Assembly (NCBI RefSeq): GCF_000282455.1
Contig: NZ_AKJG01000003.1
Location: 150,046-214,045 of the forward strand
Direction of reading: 5' to 3'
Source of the DNA: Pseudomonas sp. GM74
Lineage (GTDB): Bacteria > Pseudomonadota > Gammaproteobacteria > Pseudomonadales > Pseudomonadaceae
Length of the DNA stretch: 64,000 bases
Below are positions 37,847-47,347 of the stretch, piece by piece; positions within the stretch are counted from its first letter, which is position 1; each line of letters begins with the position of its first letter. Under the pieces are notes generated by a model, which worked only from the letters and a program-made list of their open reading frames with translations, ran no database searches and was not told the origin of the DNA. Position numbers and translations under genes: made by a program.

Positions 37847-39822
37847 GCGACGAAACACAGCGCTGGAAAGAGAAGTACCTCAAAAGCATTGAACAACAGG
37901 AGAAGCTCGAACGTCGCTGGGACGCACGACTCGACTTGCTGCGTCGAGGGCTGGTGCGCAGCACCCTGGCGGCGGAAGGTACTGACCGCGCCGTTGACCA
38001 ATGCATGAAGGAAATGCGCGAAGTCGTGCGCACCGACGACATGGACGCTGGTCTGGCTGCGCTGATTCCACGCCTGGAAAAAGCCGTGCTCGACTCGGAG
38101 CAGCGTCGGGAAACCCGGGTCAACCAGACCAGTGCCGCCCTGACCGCGCTGGTCACGCAACTGCAAACATTGCCGTTGCCGCGGGATGTGAGCCGGCCCC
38201 TCAAGAGTTTCGCCAAGCAGCTGGAGGCACGGGTCAGTCAGGCGCGTGAGATACCCTTGCTGCTCAGCGAGCTGAGTGGCTTGCAGGGCAAAGCCCTGAG
38301 CCAGCTGGAGACCCCGACGGAGAATGGCCGGCCGGGCTTGCTGCAGCGGTTGTTCGGCGGTCGTGAAGCGGAGGAGGTAACGGCATCAACGGCTACTTCT
38401 TCTGACCTGGCCTCTGTAGCCGAGAACCCTGCGGCAACTTTCGAGGTACCCCCTGCTGAGCGAGTTGAAGACGACTGCGCGCTGACCGAGCCAACCGTGG
38501 CTGCGCCTGCTCCGGCAGTCGTGGCTTTTGCCCCCCCGGCTGCGGAGTCTCAACCGGCCAGTGCCGCCGCGACAGAAATCGAATCGGCCGAGCAACCGAT
38601 CCCGGAAACCATCACGGTGTCTCCCAAGTCGGAAACAAACCCCGACGAGCTGACCACGCAAGCATCGCCGGATAGCTTGCCGTTACCTCCGATGGCTATG
38701 GAGGACGTGGCCGCCGCCGAGCAGGCGTCATCCGAACACGACATTCTCTACGCACTCCCGGATTCCCCCGAGCCCTCCTATAGCTCGGTGGCCAGCCACA
38801 TTGAAGACACGCTGCTGGGGCTGCTCGACGATCTGACCTTGCCCGAGCGTCATCGCCCGCAAGCCGAATCCATGCGCGATCGTCTGAAAAACGGTCTGAA
38901 CTGGTACGAATTGCTGCCGATCCTCGACGACTTCGCCACCTTGATGCTGGCCATTACCGACAGCGGCCAGCATGAGTTCGAAGCCTATCTGCAACGACTG
39001 AACGAGCGCCTCGAATCGTTCCAGAGCAACTTGCAGGCTGCTACCGCAGGACACGCCGACAACCGTTCGGCTGCGCGGCAGATGGACACGCAGATCCGCG
39101 AACAGGTCGATGGCCTGCAAAGCAGCATGCAGGAAGCCGCGGACCTGGAAGATCTCAAGCATGTGCTGGAAAACCATCTCGAAGGCTTGCTGGGCACCAT
39201 GGACCAGCACCAGAAACAGCGCGATGAACGTGAGCAGGAGGTCGCTGCGCGCCTGCACAGTCTGGCCGAGCGGGTCGCCCATATGGAGCAGGAGGCCCAG
39301 GGTTACCGCGAGCACCTTGAAGAGCAACGGCAGAAGGCATTGGTCGACCCGTTGACCGGGCTGCCCAACCGCGCGGCCTGGAGCGAGCGCCTGGATCATG
39401 AAGTCACACAATGGCAGCAACATGGCAACACGCTGCTGCTGGCCATGCTCGACCTCGATCATTTCAAGCGCATCAACGATAACTACGGGCACCTGGCCGG
39501 TGACAAAGTGCTGAAAATCATCGCCGGCGTGTTGCGCAAGCGGCTGCGCGGGACGGATTTCATTGCCCGGTTTGGCGGCGAGGAGTTTGTGCTGTTGATG
39601 CCATCCACGGTGCCGGCGGCGGGGCTGAAGTTGCTGGAAGCCTTGCGGGCCTCCATCGAGGCCTGCCCGTTCCACTTCAAGGGAGAGCCGGTGACCATCA
39701 CCGTGTCTATCGGGATGACGGCATTCAGGCCGGGTGAACACGGCGATCAGGTGCTTAAAAGAGCCGATCAGGCGCTGTATCGCGCAAAAAATGCCGGACG
39801 CAACCGGGTGGAACCGAGCTGA
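37843..39822 (+). CDS. GGDEF diguanylate cyclase (DgcH/PA5487-like)
   Basis: The protein has 659 residues. A long cytoplasmic helical N-terminus (about 1-170) is followed by a low-complexity Ala/Pro/Glu linker (about 180-300), a second helical and coiled-coil region (about 310-490) and a C-terminal GGDEF domain. The active site is RFGGEEF, with RGTD five residues earlier, so both catalysis and the product-inhibition I-site look intact. It synthesises c-di-GMP. No membrane segment is seen. The order EEP-DGC-amidase matches what I recall for P. aeruginosa PA5488-PA5487. Confidence 0.9.
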   Translation: MSDETQRWKEKYLKSIEQQEKLERRWDARLDLLRRGLVRSTLAAEGTDRAVDQCMKEMREVVRTDDMDAGLAALIPRLEKAVLDSEQRRETRVNQTSAALTALVTQLQTLPLPRDVSRPLKSFAKQLEARVSQAREIPLLLSELSGLQGKALSQLETPTENGRPGLLQRLFGGREAEEVTASTATSSDLASVAENPAATFEVPPAERVEDDCALTEPTVAAPAPAVVAFAPPAAESQPASAAATEIESAEQPIPETITVSPKSETNPDELTTQASPDSLPLPPMAMEDVAAAEQASSEHDILYALPDSPEPSYSSVASHIEDTLLGLLDDLTLPERHRPQAESMRDRLKNGLNWYELLPILDDFATLMLAITDSGQHEFEAYLQRLNERLESFQSNLQAATAGHADNRSAARQMDTQIREQVDGLQSSMQEAADLEDLKHVLENHLEGLLGTMDQHQKQRDEREQEVAARLHSLAERVAHMEQEAQGYREHLEEQRQKALVDPLTGLPNRAAWSERLDHEVTQWQQHGNTLLLAMLDLDHFKRINDNYGHLAGDKVLKIIAGVLRKRLRGTDFIARFGGEEFVLLMPSTVPAAGLKLLEALRASIEACPFHFKGEPVTITVSIGMTAFRPGEHGDQVLKRADQALYRAKNAGRNRVEPS

Positions 39823-39925
39823 CGGTTATTTGTTCCATTTTGTTTAATTCGATGGGGTTGCCGTCCACCCGCAAGGCATTACGTTACACTGTTGCATTAT
39901 TGTCTTGCGTGTACTGCCTTTCGCC

Positions 39926-40705
39926 ATGAAATATTTCGCTCTGATCGTATCGCTGATTGTGCTTGCCGGCTGTGCCAGCGGTCCCCGTTTCGACACCAGC
40001 CACCCTTCGGCCAATTACGACAGCCGCGTGCAATTTGTGGTGGTGCATTACACCAATGCCTCGCTGGAGCGCTCATTGCAATTGCTGACCCACGGTGAAG
40101 TCAGCAGCCATTACCTGATCGGTGATGACAAGGGCGCCACCATCTACAAGCTGATGGATGAAAATGTGCGGGCCTGGCACGCCGGGGAGAGCGAGTGGGA
40201 TGGCCGGACCTGGCTGAATTCCAGCTCCATCGGTATCGAAATCGTCAATCCGGGGTTCAAGGACACCCCGACCGGACGGCTGTGGTATCCCTACACCGAA
40301 GATCAGGTCCAGTCGTTGATCGTGTTGCTCAAGGACATCAGCAAGCGTCACGGCATAAAGCCTCGCGACATCATTGGCCATAGCGATATCGCACCCTTGC
40401 GCAAGCTGGACCCGGGGCCGCTGTTTCCCTGGAAGCGTCTGGCTTCCGAAGGCTTGGGCATCTGGCCGAATGAACAGTCGGTGGCACGCCAACAAATGCT
40501 GTTCGCCGAGCAGTTGCCGAGCATTAGCTGGTTTCAGGCGCAGTTGGCCCGCCTGGGTTATGCCTCGCCACAAACCGGCGAGCTCGATGTCGCGACGCGA
40601 CATGTGATCGCGGCATTTCAGATGCATTTCCGTCCGGCGCGCTTCGATGGCACACCGGATGCGCAAACTGCCGCGCTATTGTTGGTGTTGAATCAGACAA
40701 AATAA
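39926..40705 (+). CDS. ampDh2: AmpDh2-like N-acetylmuramoyl-L-alanine amidase lipoprotein
   Basis: ATG 39926 gives 259 residues starting MKYFALIVSLIVLAGCASG, a lipoprotein signal with Cys near 16. The Amidase_2 domain has its zinc ligands in VQFVVVHYTN and GHSDIAPLRKLDPGPLFPW, with the central HAGESEWDGRT loop. A peptidoglycan-binding domain follows (about 195-255). It cleaves the stem peptide from muramic acid in the periplasm. Homologues help recycle peptidoglycan and modulate beta-lactamase induction. Confidence 0.9.
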   Translation: MKYFALIVSLIVLAGCASGPRFDTSHPSANYDSRVQFVVVHYTNASLERSLQLLTHGEVSSHYLIGDDKGATIYKLMDENVRAWHAGESEWDGRTWLNSSSIGIEIVNPGFKDTPTGRLWYPYTEDQVQSLIVLLKDISKRHGIKPRDIIGHSDIAPLRKLDPGPLFPWKRLASEGLGIWPNEQSVARQQMLFAEQLPSISWFQAQLARLGYASPQTGELDVATRHVIAAFQMHFRPARFDGTPDAQTAALLLVLNQTK

Positions 40706-40781
40706 TGACGCCCGCCCGACGGTCAGGGCTTTTTTCCAATCAGCAGCTATAACTCATTGGTAATCCTTCGGATATTTCACA

Positions 40782-42395
40782 ATGAACGCTGCTCAAGAGA
40801 CCTTCCGTAGTTGGTTCCATCGCCCCTGGTTCCTGGGGCTGATGTCTACTGTCTTGAGCGCAACGTTATTGATGGCCGGCAGCCTGTTCGTCGCCATACA
40901 CCAGGTCGAGCAAAACGAAAGCGAAGAAATGAATGCTCAGGGCGAACGCTTCCTCGCCCGTCTGGAACAGCTCTTCGGTCAACTGCGTGAAAGCCTTGAC
41001 GACCTTGAAGCGCAACCGTTGCGCGGCTGCGATGCTGAAATGATCGCAACCTTGCAACAGGTTTCGTTCAATTATCGCTTCGTCTACGAAGCCGCCTACA
41101 TGGACTCCTCGCGAATCTGCTCCAATCGCCCTCGCCAGGAAGGGTTGTCGCTCAGTCGATCTCCAGACATCAAAGGCCCGACTTATAGCTATTGGCTCAA
41201 CACCACCACCGAACCCGATGAAAACCGCGCCGCGCTGATGCTCGGGCGCGGGAATTTCCGGGTCGCGACCTCTCGTGGGCATTTGACAGATATGGTTGAC
41301 CTGTCGCCGGGCAGCAGCCTGCTGGTGGTCCTGGACCATGGCGCGCGCGCGATACCGGTGCTCGGCGCTACTCAGGCCTGGCCGCCGGCCGAGGCCTGGC
41401 CACCGAAAAACCGTGATGCGCTGCAAATCACCCAGACACGCTTGATATACCGCATGCCCACCGACAACCCGGAATATCAATTGGTGTTGATCAGCCCGCG
41501 CACCGGCATGCATATCCCGGCGGTCTGGTGGTGGTTGCTTCCGGCCAGCCTCGCGCTGGGCACATGCGTTGGGTTCCTGGTGTTTTTGCTGGTACGCCAA
41601 CGGCAGTCGCTGGACGCCGAACTGACCGGTGCGATTCGTCGTGGCGAGTTGCAGGTGCTGTATCAACCGATCTTCGACCTCGATAGCCGCAACTGCGTCG
41701 GGGCTGAAGCACTGCTGCGCTGGCGCAGGCCGGACGGTACCCTGACCAGTCCCGACCTGTTCATTCCCATGGCGGAGAACACCGGGCAGATTCGCCAGAT
41801 GACGGACTTCGTCCTGCAGCGCCTGCTCGAGCAACTCGGCCAGTTGCTGCGTGCCAACCCGCAACTGTACATCTCGGTCAATCTCGCGGCGTGCGATGTG
41901 ATGGTTCCTCGGATCGGCCAGGTGATGGCGCGGCTGCTGACACTGCATCGCGTCGCTGCGCGGCAAATTGCCTTTGAAGTCACCGAGCGCGGGCTGGTCG
42001 ACGTGGTGGTGGCCCGGGAAAACCTGCAAGCGCTGCGGGATGTCGGACACCAGGTGTTGATCGATGACTTTGGCACCGGCTATTGCAGCCTCGCCTATTT
42101 GCAAACCCTGCCGGTCGATTGCCTGAAAATCGACAAAGCGTTCATTGATGCGCTGGGCCATGACGCTGCCAGCAGCGGAGTGGCTCCGCACATCATTCAC
42201 ATGGCCCAGTCGCTTCACTTGAAGGTGATTGCCGAGGGCATCGAACATGAGGCCCAGGCCGCGTTCCTGTGCAGTGAAGGCGTGAGGTTCGGCCAGGGCT
42301 GGCTGTTCGCCCGCGCGCTGAGCGCAGTGCAGTTCACCGAATTGATTACCCGGGGGCGACGTCGGGGAGGCCGGCGCCTGGATGATGAAGCGTGA
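40782..42395 (+). CDS. CSS-motif EAL phosphodiesterase (c-di-GMP)
   Basis: The protein has 537 residues: a first membrane helix (about 16-38), a periplasmic CSS-type sensor domain with two cysteines (LRGCDAEM and SSRICSNRP), a second helix (about 243-265), and a cytoplasmic EAL domain. Catalytic motifs are complete: GAEALLRW, FEVTERGL, IDDFGTGYCSL, LKIDKAFI and AEGIEHEAQ. CSS-EAL enzymes are typically regulated by periplasmic thiol redox state. It is convergent with kinB, 7 bp apart. Confidence 0.9.
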   Translation: MNAAQETFRSWFHRPWFLGLMSTVLSATLLMAGSLFVAIHQVEQNESEEMNAQGERFLARLEQLFGQLRESLDDLEAQPLRGCDAEMIATLQQVSFNYRFVYEAAYMDSSRICSNRPRQEGLSLSRSPDIKGPTYSYWLNTTTEPDENRAALMLGRGNFRVATSRGHLTDMVDLSPGSSLLVVLDHGARAIPVLGATQAWPPAEAWPPKNRDALQITQTRLIYRMPTDNPEYQLVLISPRTGMHIPAVWWWLLPASLALGTCVGFLVFLLVRQRQSLDAELTGAIRRGELQVLYQPIFDLDSRNCVGAEALLRWRRPDGTLTSPDLFIPMAENTGQIRQMTDFVLQRLLEQLGQLLRANPQLYISVNLAACDVMVPRIGQVMARLLTLHRVAARQIAFEVTERGLVDVVVARENLQALRDVGHQVLIDDFGTGYCSLAYLQTLPVDCLKIDKAFIDALGHDAASSGVAPHIIHMAQSLHLKVIAEGIEHEAQAAFLCSEGVRFGQGWLFARALSAVQFTELITRGRRRGGRRLDDEA

Positions 42396-42402
42396 GGGTG
42401 AC

Positions 42403-44193
42403 CTAAACGATCAGCGTCATATAGAACTGAGTACCCTGCCCCGGCCGAGAATAGACGCCTATCCGCCCGCCATGCAATTGCACGATTTCCTTGCACAAGG
42501 CCAGTCCGAGCCCGGCCCCGCCTTTCTTTCGTCCAACCTGCACGAAGGGCTCGAAGATCCGCCCCTGCTGACCATAGGCAATACCTTCACCGTTGTCCTC
42601 GACACTGATGATGACCCGGTCGCCGTGGCGCCTGGCTTGCAGGCGTATCCGCCCGCCGGAACCGGTGTGACGCAAGGCGTTGTCGAGCAAGTTGTCGAGT
42701 ACCCGGTCCAGTTGTGGCGGGTCGGCCTGCAACCGCGGCAAAGGTCCCTGCACTTCCACCAGCAGATTGATCTCCTTTTCTTCGGCCGCCGTGGCAAAGC
42801 GTGACTGTGCCTGTTCCAGCAGCGCTTCGATGGAACACGGCGCCAGGGTGAGTTTCTGCAAACCGCTCTGGTAACGGGAGAAATTCAGCAGGTCATTGAT
42901 CAGCTGCATCAGTCGCTGCATCTCTTCATTCACTGTATCGAGCAGGTCGGCTTCCCGGGAGTCCGGAGCAAAGTGCGCGCGCTCACGGAACAATCCGAAG
43001 GCCATGTGCATGCCGGTGACTGGTGTGCGCAATTCATGGGATGCACGCAATACAAATTCGCTGCGTACCCGTTCGAAGGCTCGTTGCTCCGTAACGTCAT
43101 GCAGCACCATCACGGCACCCAGGATATGGCCCTGGGTATGGCTGACCGGAGTCAGGCTGTAGGTCAGCAGTCGAGACTCTCCATCGACTTCGACACTCAA
43201 GTCTTCCGGTGCCCGCTCCAGCGTACCGCCGCGCAGCACCAGCTGCAGCTGCTCATCGAGCTCGGGGCGCTCCAGCGCCGTGCCCAACCCCTGACCCAGT
43301 CGATCGGACTCCCAGCCCAACTGACGCTGGGCCACAGGGTTAAGGTGTTCCAGATGGCCCTGACGGTCGATCATCAGCAGTCCGTCGTCGATGCTGTCGA
43401 GCACGGCCTGCAAACGCTGCTGACCGGCCAGCAGCTCATCGACGTTGGTGGCCTGATGTTCACGCAGCGCCTGGGCCATGATCCCGAAACGCCGGGTCAG
43501 CTGGTTCAGTTCCACCGCCGAAGAGATCGGCAAGGTGACATCGAAATTGCCCAGACCGATTTTGTCCGCCGCATTGGCCAAGGCCTCGATGGGCTCCCCG
43601 AAACGCCGGGCGATGGCCTGGGCAGTCACGAAGCCAATGATCAGCACCGCCAGCCCCACCAGGCCAAGCAACCCGGCAATCAGCAGTGCCTGCTCCCGGG
43701 CCTGGCGCTCGGTATTGCTGATTTTGTCCAGCGCGCGCTTGTGCTCGGCGATCAGGCCATTGCGTAGCGCGTTGAATTTTTCCGTCAGGTTGTCGTGGCT
43801 GCTGAGCACGTTCGACGGGGCCGGGGAGGCTTCATAAGCCTGGATAAAGCTCTCGTAGTCGGCCTTGGCTTTTCTGAAGCCGTGCTCGCTTCCGGTTTCT
43901 GCCGGCTCCTGGGCGATGCCTTCCTCCAGCAGTTCGAAGTAATGCTGCTTCGAGGCGGCGAAAGCGGCGGAGTCAGGCTCCTCGCTGAGCATGATGATCA
44001 GTTGATCACCCAGGGTTTGACGCAGCTTGAGCCCCAGGTCCAGGGTGATGAAGTTACTGCGCAGCTGTGTTTCCTGGCTACCGGCCATCTGCATTACGCT
44101 GACCAGCCCGAGCAAGAGTCCGAGCAACGCGACGGTGATCAGTGCGGAGATGCTCAGGAAAAGCCGGGTCCGCAATTTCAGCGCCAGTTTCAT
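42403..44193 (-). CDS. kinB: Sensor histidine kinase KinB
   Basis: The kinase has 596 residues: two membrane helices (about 10-35 and 168-190) bounding a periplasmic helical sensor, HAMP (about 190-240), PAS (about 255-360), HisKA with phospho-accepting SHELRTPVTG, and an ATPase domain with DNLLDNALRH and GGAGLGLAL. In P. aeruginosa KinB pairs with AlgB and restrains alginate production and the AlgU response. It lies 10 bp downstream of algB. Confidence 0.92.
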   Translation of the reverse strand: MKLALKLRTRLFLSISALITVALLGLLLGLVSVMQMAGSQETQLRSNFITLDLGLKLRQTLGDQLIIMLSEEPDSAAFAASKQHYFELLEEGIAQEPAETGSEHGFRKAKADYESFIQAYEASPAPSNVLSSHDNLTEKFNALRNGLIAEHKRALDKISNTERQAREQALLIAGLLGLVGLAVLIIGFVTAQAIARRFGEPIEALANAADKIGLGNFDVTLPISSAVELNQLTRRFGIMAQALREHQATNVDELLAGQQRLQAVLDSIDDGLLMIDRQGHLEHLNPVAQRQLGWESDRLGQGLGTALERPELDEQLQLVLRGGTLERAPEDLSVEVDGESRLLTYSLTPVSHTQGHILGAVMVLHDVTEQRAFERVRSEFVLRASHELRTPVTGMHMAFGLFRERAHFAPDSREADLLDTVNEEMQRLMQLINDLLNFSRYQSGLQKLTLAPCSIEALLEQAQSRFATAAEEKEINLLVEVQGPLPRLQADPPQLDRVLDNLLDNALRHTGSGGRIRLQARRHGDRVIISVEDNGEGIAYGQQGRIFEPFVQVGRKKGGAGLGLALCKEIVQLHGGRIGVYSRPGQGTQFYMTLIV

Positions 44194-44203
44194 CGGCTAA
44201 TGC

Positions 44204-45550
44204 TCACAAGTTGTACTGCTTGCGTTTGCGGTACAGCGTCGAGGCGTCGATGCCCAGGGTCTTCGCCGCTTGATCCAGGGTGTCGGCGGTGGCGAGGACC
44301 GCGCCGATGTGGGCCTTTTCCAGCTCCTCCAGGCTCAACGCCGCGCCGATGTGCGGTGCATTGTTGGCCGAGGTTTCAGCCATGCCCAGATGACTGATCT
44401 CGACCCGTTCCTGTGGACAGATGATGCTCGCCCGCTCGATTACGTTGCGCAGTTCACGGATGTTGCCCGGCCAGCGATAGCCCAGCAGGGCTTCCCGGGC
44501 CTCGTCGCTCAACGCGCGCGCGGGACGGGCGTACTCCTTGACGAAGCGCGCCAGGAAACGGTCGGCCAGGTTGAGAATATCTTCGCGGCGTTCGCGTAGC
44601 GGTGGCAGGTGCAGGGTAATGACATTCAGGCGATAGAGCAGGTCTTCACGGAAGCGACCGTCGCGCACCATGTCCTCAAGGATGAGGTTGGTGGCCGCAA
44701 GGATGCGCACATCGGCACGGCGGGTCACCGGATCACCGACGCGCTCATATTCCTTGTCCTGAATAAAACGCAGTAACTTCGGCTGCAATGCGAGGGGAAA
44801 GTCGCCGATCTCGTCGAGAAACAGCGTTCCGCCGTCGGCCTGGTTGACTCGCCCCAAGGTACTTTCGCTGGCGCCGGTGAAGGCGCCGCGGCTGTGGCCG
44901 AAGAGTTCGCTTTCCATGAGTTCGGCGGTCAGCGACGGGCAGTTGATCGTGATGCAGGATTTCTTCGAGCGTTTGCTCCAACCGTGAATGGCTTGGGACA
45001 GTTCGCCCTTGCCGGTACCGGACTCACCCAGAATCAGGATATTGGCATCGGTCGTGGCAACCTGGCGGGCGGTTTCGAGTACCACTTTCATGGCCGGGCT
45101 GTGGGAGTCCAGACCATCCTTGGGCTTGCGCACCTCGCCTTCCAGGGCTTCCAGTCGCGCCGACAGTTGCCGCACTTCCAGTTGCTTGGCGGTTGCCAGC
45201 CGCAATTGATCGGGGCTGCACGGTTTGACCAGATAATCGGCGGCGCCGGCCTGAATCGCGTCCACCGCCGTGTCGACGGCCGAGTGGGCAGTGACGATCA
45301 CCACCCGCATCCAGGGCGCCTGGATACGCATCTGGGCCAGCACATCGAGGCCGTTGTCTTCACCCAGACGCAAGTCGAGGAAGCACAGGTCGAAGACCTG
45401 CCGCTGCAACAAGGCTTCAGCCTGCGCGGCGCTGGTGGCGGTGGCTACGCTGTAGCCTTCGTCTTCGAGGCAGTAACGGAAAGTACGCAGGATGGCGGAC
45501 TCATCATCCACCAGCAGAATGCGGCCTTGATGCTCAGTCGCGGATTCCAT
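44204..45550 (-). CDS. algB: Response regulator AlgB (NtrC family)
   Basis: ATG 45550, preceded by AAGGAG, gives 448 residues starting MESATEHQGRILLVDDESA. The receiver domain has its phospho-Asp in LDLRLGEDNG. The AAA+ domain has GESGTGKG, the sigma-54 contact motif GAFTGA intact, and LFLDEIGDFP. The C-terminal Fis-type helix is LDQAAKTLGIDASTLYRKRK. AlgB activates alginate genes in P. aeruginosa. The divergent region carries a sigma-54-type promoter, described separately. Confidence 0.94.
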   Translation of the reverse strand: MESATEHQGRILLVDDESAILRTFRYCLEDEGYSVATATSAAQAEALLQRQVFDLCFLDLRLGEDNGLDVLAQMRIQAPWMRVVIVTAHSAVDTAVDAIQAGAADYLVKPCSPDQLRLATAKQLEVRQLSARLEALEGEVRKPKDGLDSHSPAMKVVLETARQVATTDANILILGESGTGKGELSQAIHGWSKRSKKSCITINCPSLTAELMESELFGHSRGAFTGASESTLGRVNQADGGTLFLDEIGDFPLALQPKLLRFIQDKEYERVGDPVTRRADVRILAATNLILEDMVRDGRFREDLLYRLNVITLHLPPLRERREDILNLADRFLARFVKEYARPARALSDEAREALLGYRWPGNIRELRNVIERASIICPQERVEISHLGMAETSANNAPHIGAALSLEELEKAHIGAVLATADTLDQAAKTLGIDASTLYRKRKQYNL

Positions 45551-45788
45551 TTTCCTACGCTCCTTAATGAATGATCTTAATTTAGTCCCGGAGAAATCGG
45601 GCAAGTTGCATGATTGATTCTGAGCCTTTCCTGTCATGGCAGGGTAGCTCTCATCCGATGTATCGGTTAGCCACCTGATTTTGCGGGTCTTTTGATTGAT
45701 ACCCGGTCTTTGCCAGCGGCCAGCGTGAATTTCTGACCTGCGCACCCTCCTCTCAATTCAAAAAATTTACGCCTTCCTTCAAACCGAT

Positions 45789-45803
45789 CGTGCAATCCGC
45801 ACG
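45789..45803. promoter_or_regulatory. Candidate upstream activator dyad
   Basis: CGTGC-AATCC-GCACG is a perfect 5-bp dyad about 100 bp upstream of the -24 element at 45898, the usual distance for an NtrC-family activator site. Which activator binds is unknown. Confidence 0.45.
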
Positions 45804-45897
45804 ACCGCACAAGGGGCATCGTGCAGGATGCGCGCGGAGTGGTTTCTTTGATGTTTATAACGTATTGATATCAAAGCGAATTAATTCGAATCAAGGC

Positions 45898-45913
45898 TGG
45901 CATGCGCCATGCA
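45898..45913 (+). promoter_or_regulatory. Candidate sigma-54 (RpoN) promoter
   Basis: TGGCATGCGCCATGCA matches the -24/-12 consensus TGGCACRnnnnTTGCW at all but two positions, with GG and GC correctly spaced. It lies 72 bp upstream of the 45985 gene. It is the strongest sigma-54 site I noticed in the window. Confidence 0.6.
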
Positions 45914-45984
45914 GTTGACTGGTTAATCAGGGCATTCAAAAACAAACGCCCACGAATACCGACCCCAGTGGTAGGAGCTCCAGG

Positions 45985-46508
<524 letters not shown>

Positions 46509-46509
46509 C

Positions 46510-46599
46510 ATGAGAGGGTTGTTCAAGACACTGGCAGCCGCCCTGCTGTTGGGCGGTAGTGCCATGGCATGCGGGCTGGCGTTTCCCCGACATGCCTGA
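46510..46599 (+). pseudogene. Short signal-peptide ORF, possible gene remnant
   Basis: ATG 46510 lies 1 bp after the DUF1328 stop and opens a 29-residue frame: MRGLFKTLAAALLLGGSAMA looks like a complete signal peptide, then a nine-residue tail CGLAFPRHA and stop. Either a tiny exported peptide or the 5' end of a frameshifted or truncated exported protein. No continuation was recognised downstream. Confidence 0.4.
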
Positions 46600-47132
46600 C
46601 CTGCGCATGCAGGGTTTGTTGACAGGACAGAATTTGTACACGAAGGAGGCCACAGCGCCTCTTTCCATCTGCGCCACCTGAGGAAGGCCGGCGCATGACC
46701 AAGGGGGCGGGACGTTCTGCCTGTTTCAGGGGCGGAGTGACCTACGGGTACAGGGAGTGCCTGCGCAAGGGCCGGGTCAGGAAAAGCTGCTGCGCAAGTT
46801 CGTCGGACCGCCAAGGCTCGACGGGCTTGCGAAGAGCTTGATCACGCAACACATTGAAATAGAGCGCTCGTCCCGTTTCATCACTGTTTTCTCGTCCTTG
46901 TCCTTGTTACGTCGGAAAATACTTTTCCCGGTGTTTCACCCGCGACCGTATATCGAGAAAAATCATCTTTCTTTGGCCGCAATTTTTCCCTTCGTCCTGT
47001 GGGATTTTGCTGAAAAATCAACGCTCGGCCACTGCTCAAAAAACATTCAATCTGCTCTGTGATGGCCGGTTCACGGCACTTATGCCTGCCGAAATGTCGT
47101 ATTCGAACCGGTTGGGACGTGCGTTTCGCTAA
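46600..47132. other. Gene-poor intergenic stretch
   Basis: Part of a 750-bp gap between the DUF1328 gene and gltP. I see no supported gene here. A short frame MPDLRMQGLLTGQN begins at 46592 without a clear ribosome site. A -35-like TTGACA at 46619 has no matching -10. The second half (46860-47060) is AT-richer. Confidence 0.5.
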
Positions 47133-47160
47133 AAAAACCTCATGCCGATTCGGCATGGGG
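47131..47160 (-). terminator. Minus-strand intrinsic terminator upstream of gltP
   Basis: CCTCATGCC and GGCATGGGG (47138-47160) form a hairpin with seven A on the plus side, reading as a T-run on the minus strand. It implies a leftward transcript in the region just upstream of gltP. Confidence 0.7.
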
Positions 47161-47167
47161 TAGGCGT

Positions 47168-47293
47168 TTACGGCATTAGACGGCGCTCCCTTGCATCGGA
47201 ATAGTTGCGCCTTTTTTCGCCTGCCAGAGAGCTGCAAACACGAGCTTCGGGGCACCTTATACGGGGGGCAGATGCACTGGACTTTTTCGCCAT
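47168..47293 (-). CDS. Candidate 41-residue basic small protein
   Basis: On the minus strand, ATG 47293 with GGAA 5 bp upstream opens a 41-residue frame starting MAKKSSASAPRIRCPEARVC and ending RRNYSDARERRLMP. It is highly basic with two cysteines. The stop is 8 bp before the minus-strand terminator, which supports a real transcript. No homologue is recognised; a non-coding sRNA in the same place is an equally good explanation. Confidence 0.35.
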   Translation of the reverse strand: MAKKSSASAPRIRCPEARVCSSLAGEKRRNYSDARERRLMP

Positions 47294-47347
47294 AAGCGTT
47301 CCAGTTCGCGCATCTCCCTGAGTCAAACAACAAGTAAGGGTAAAGAT

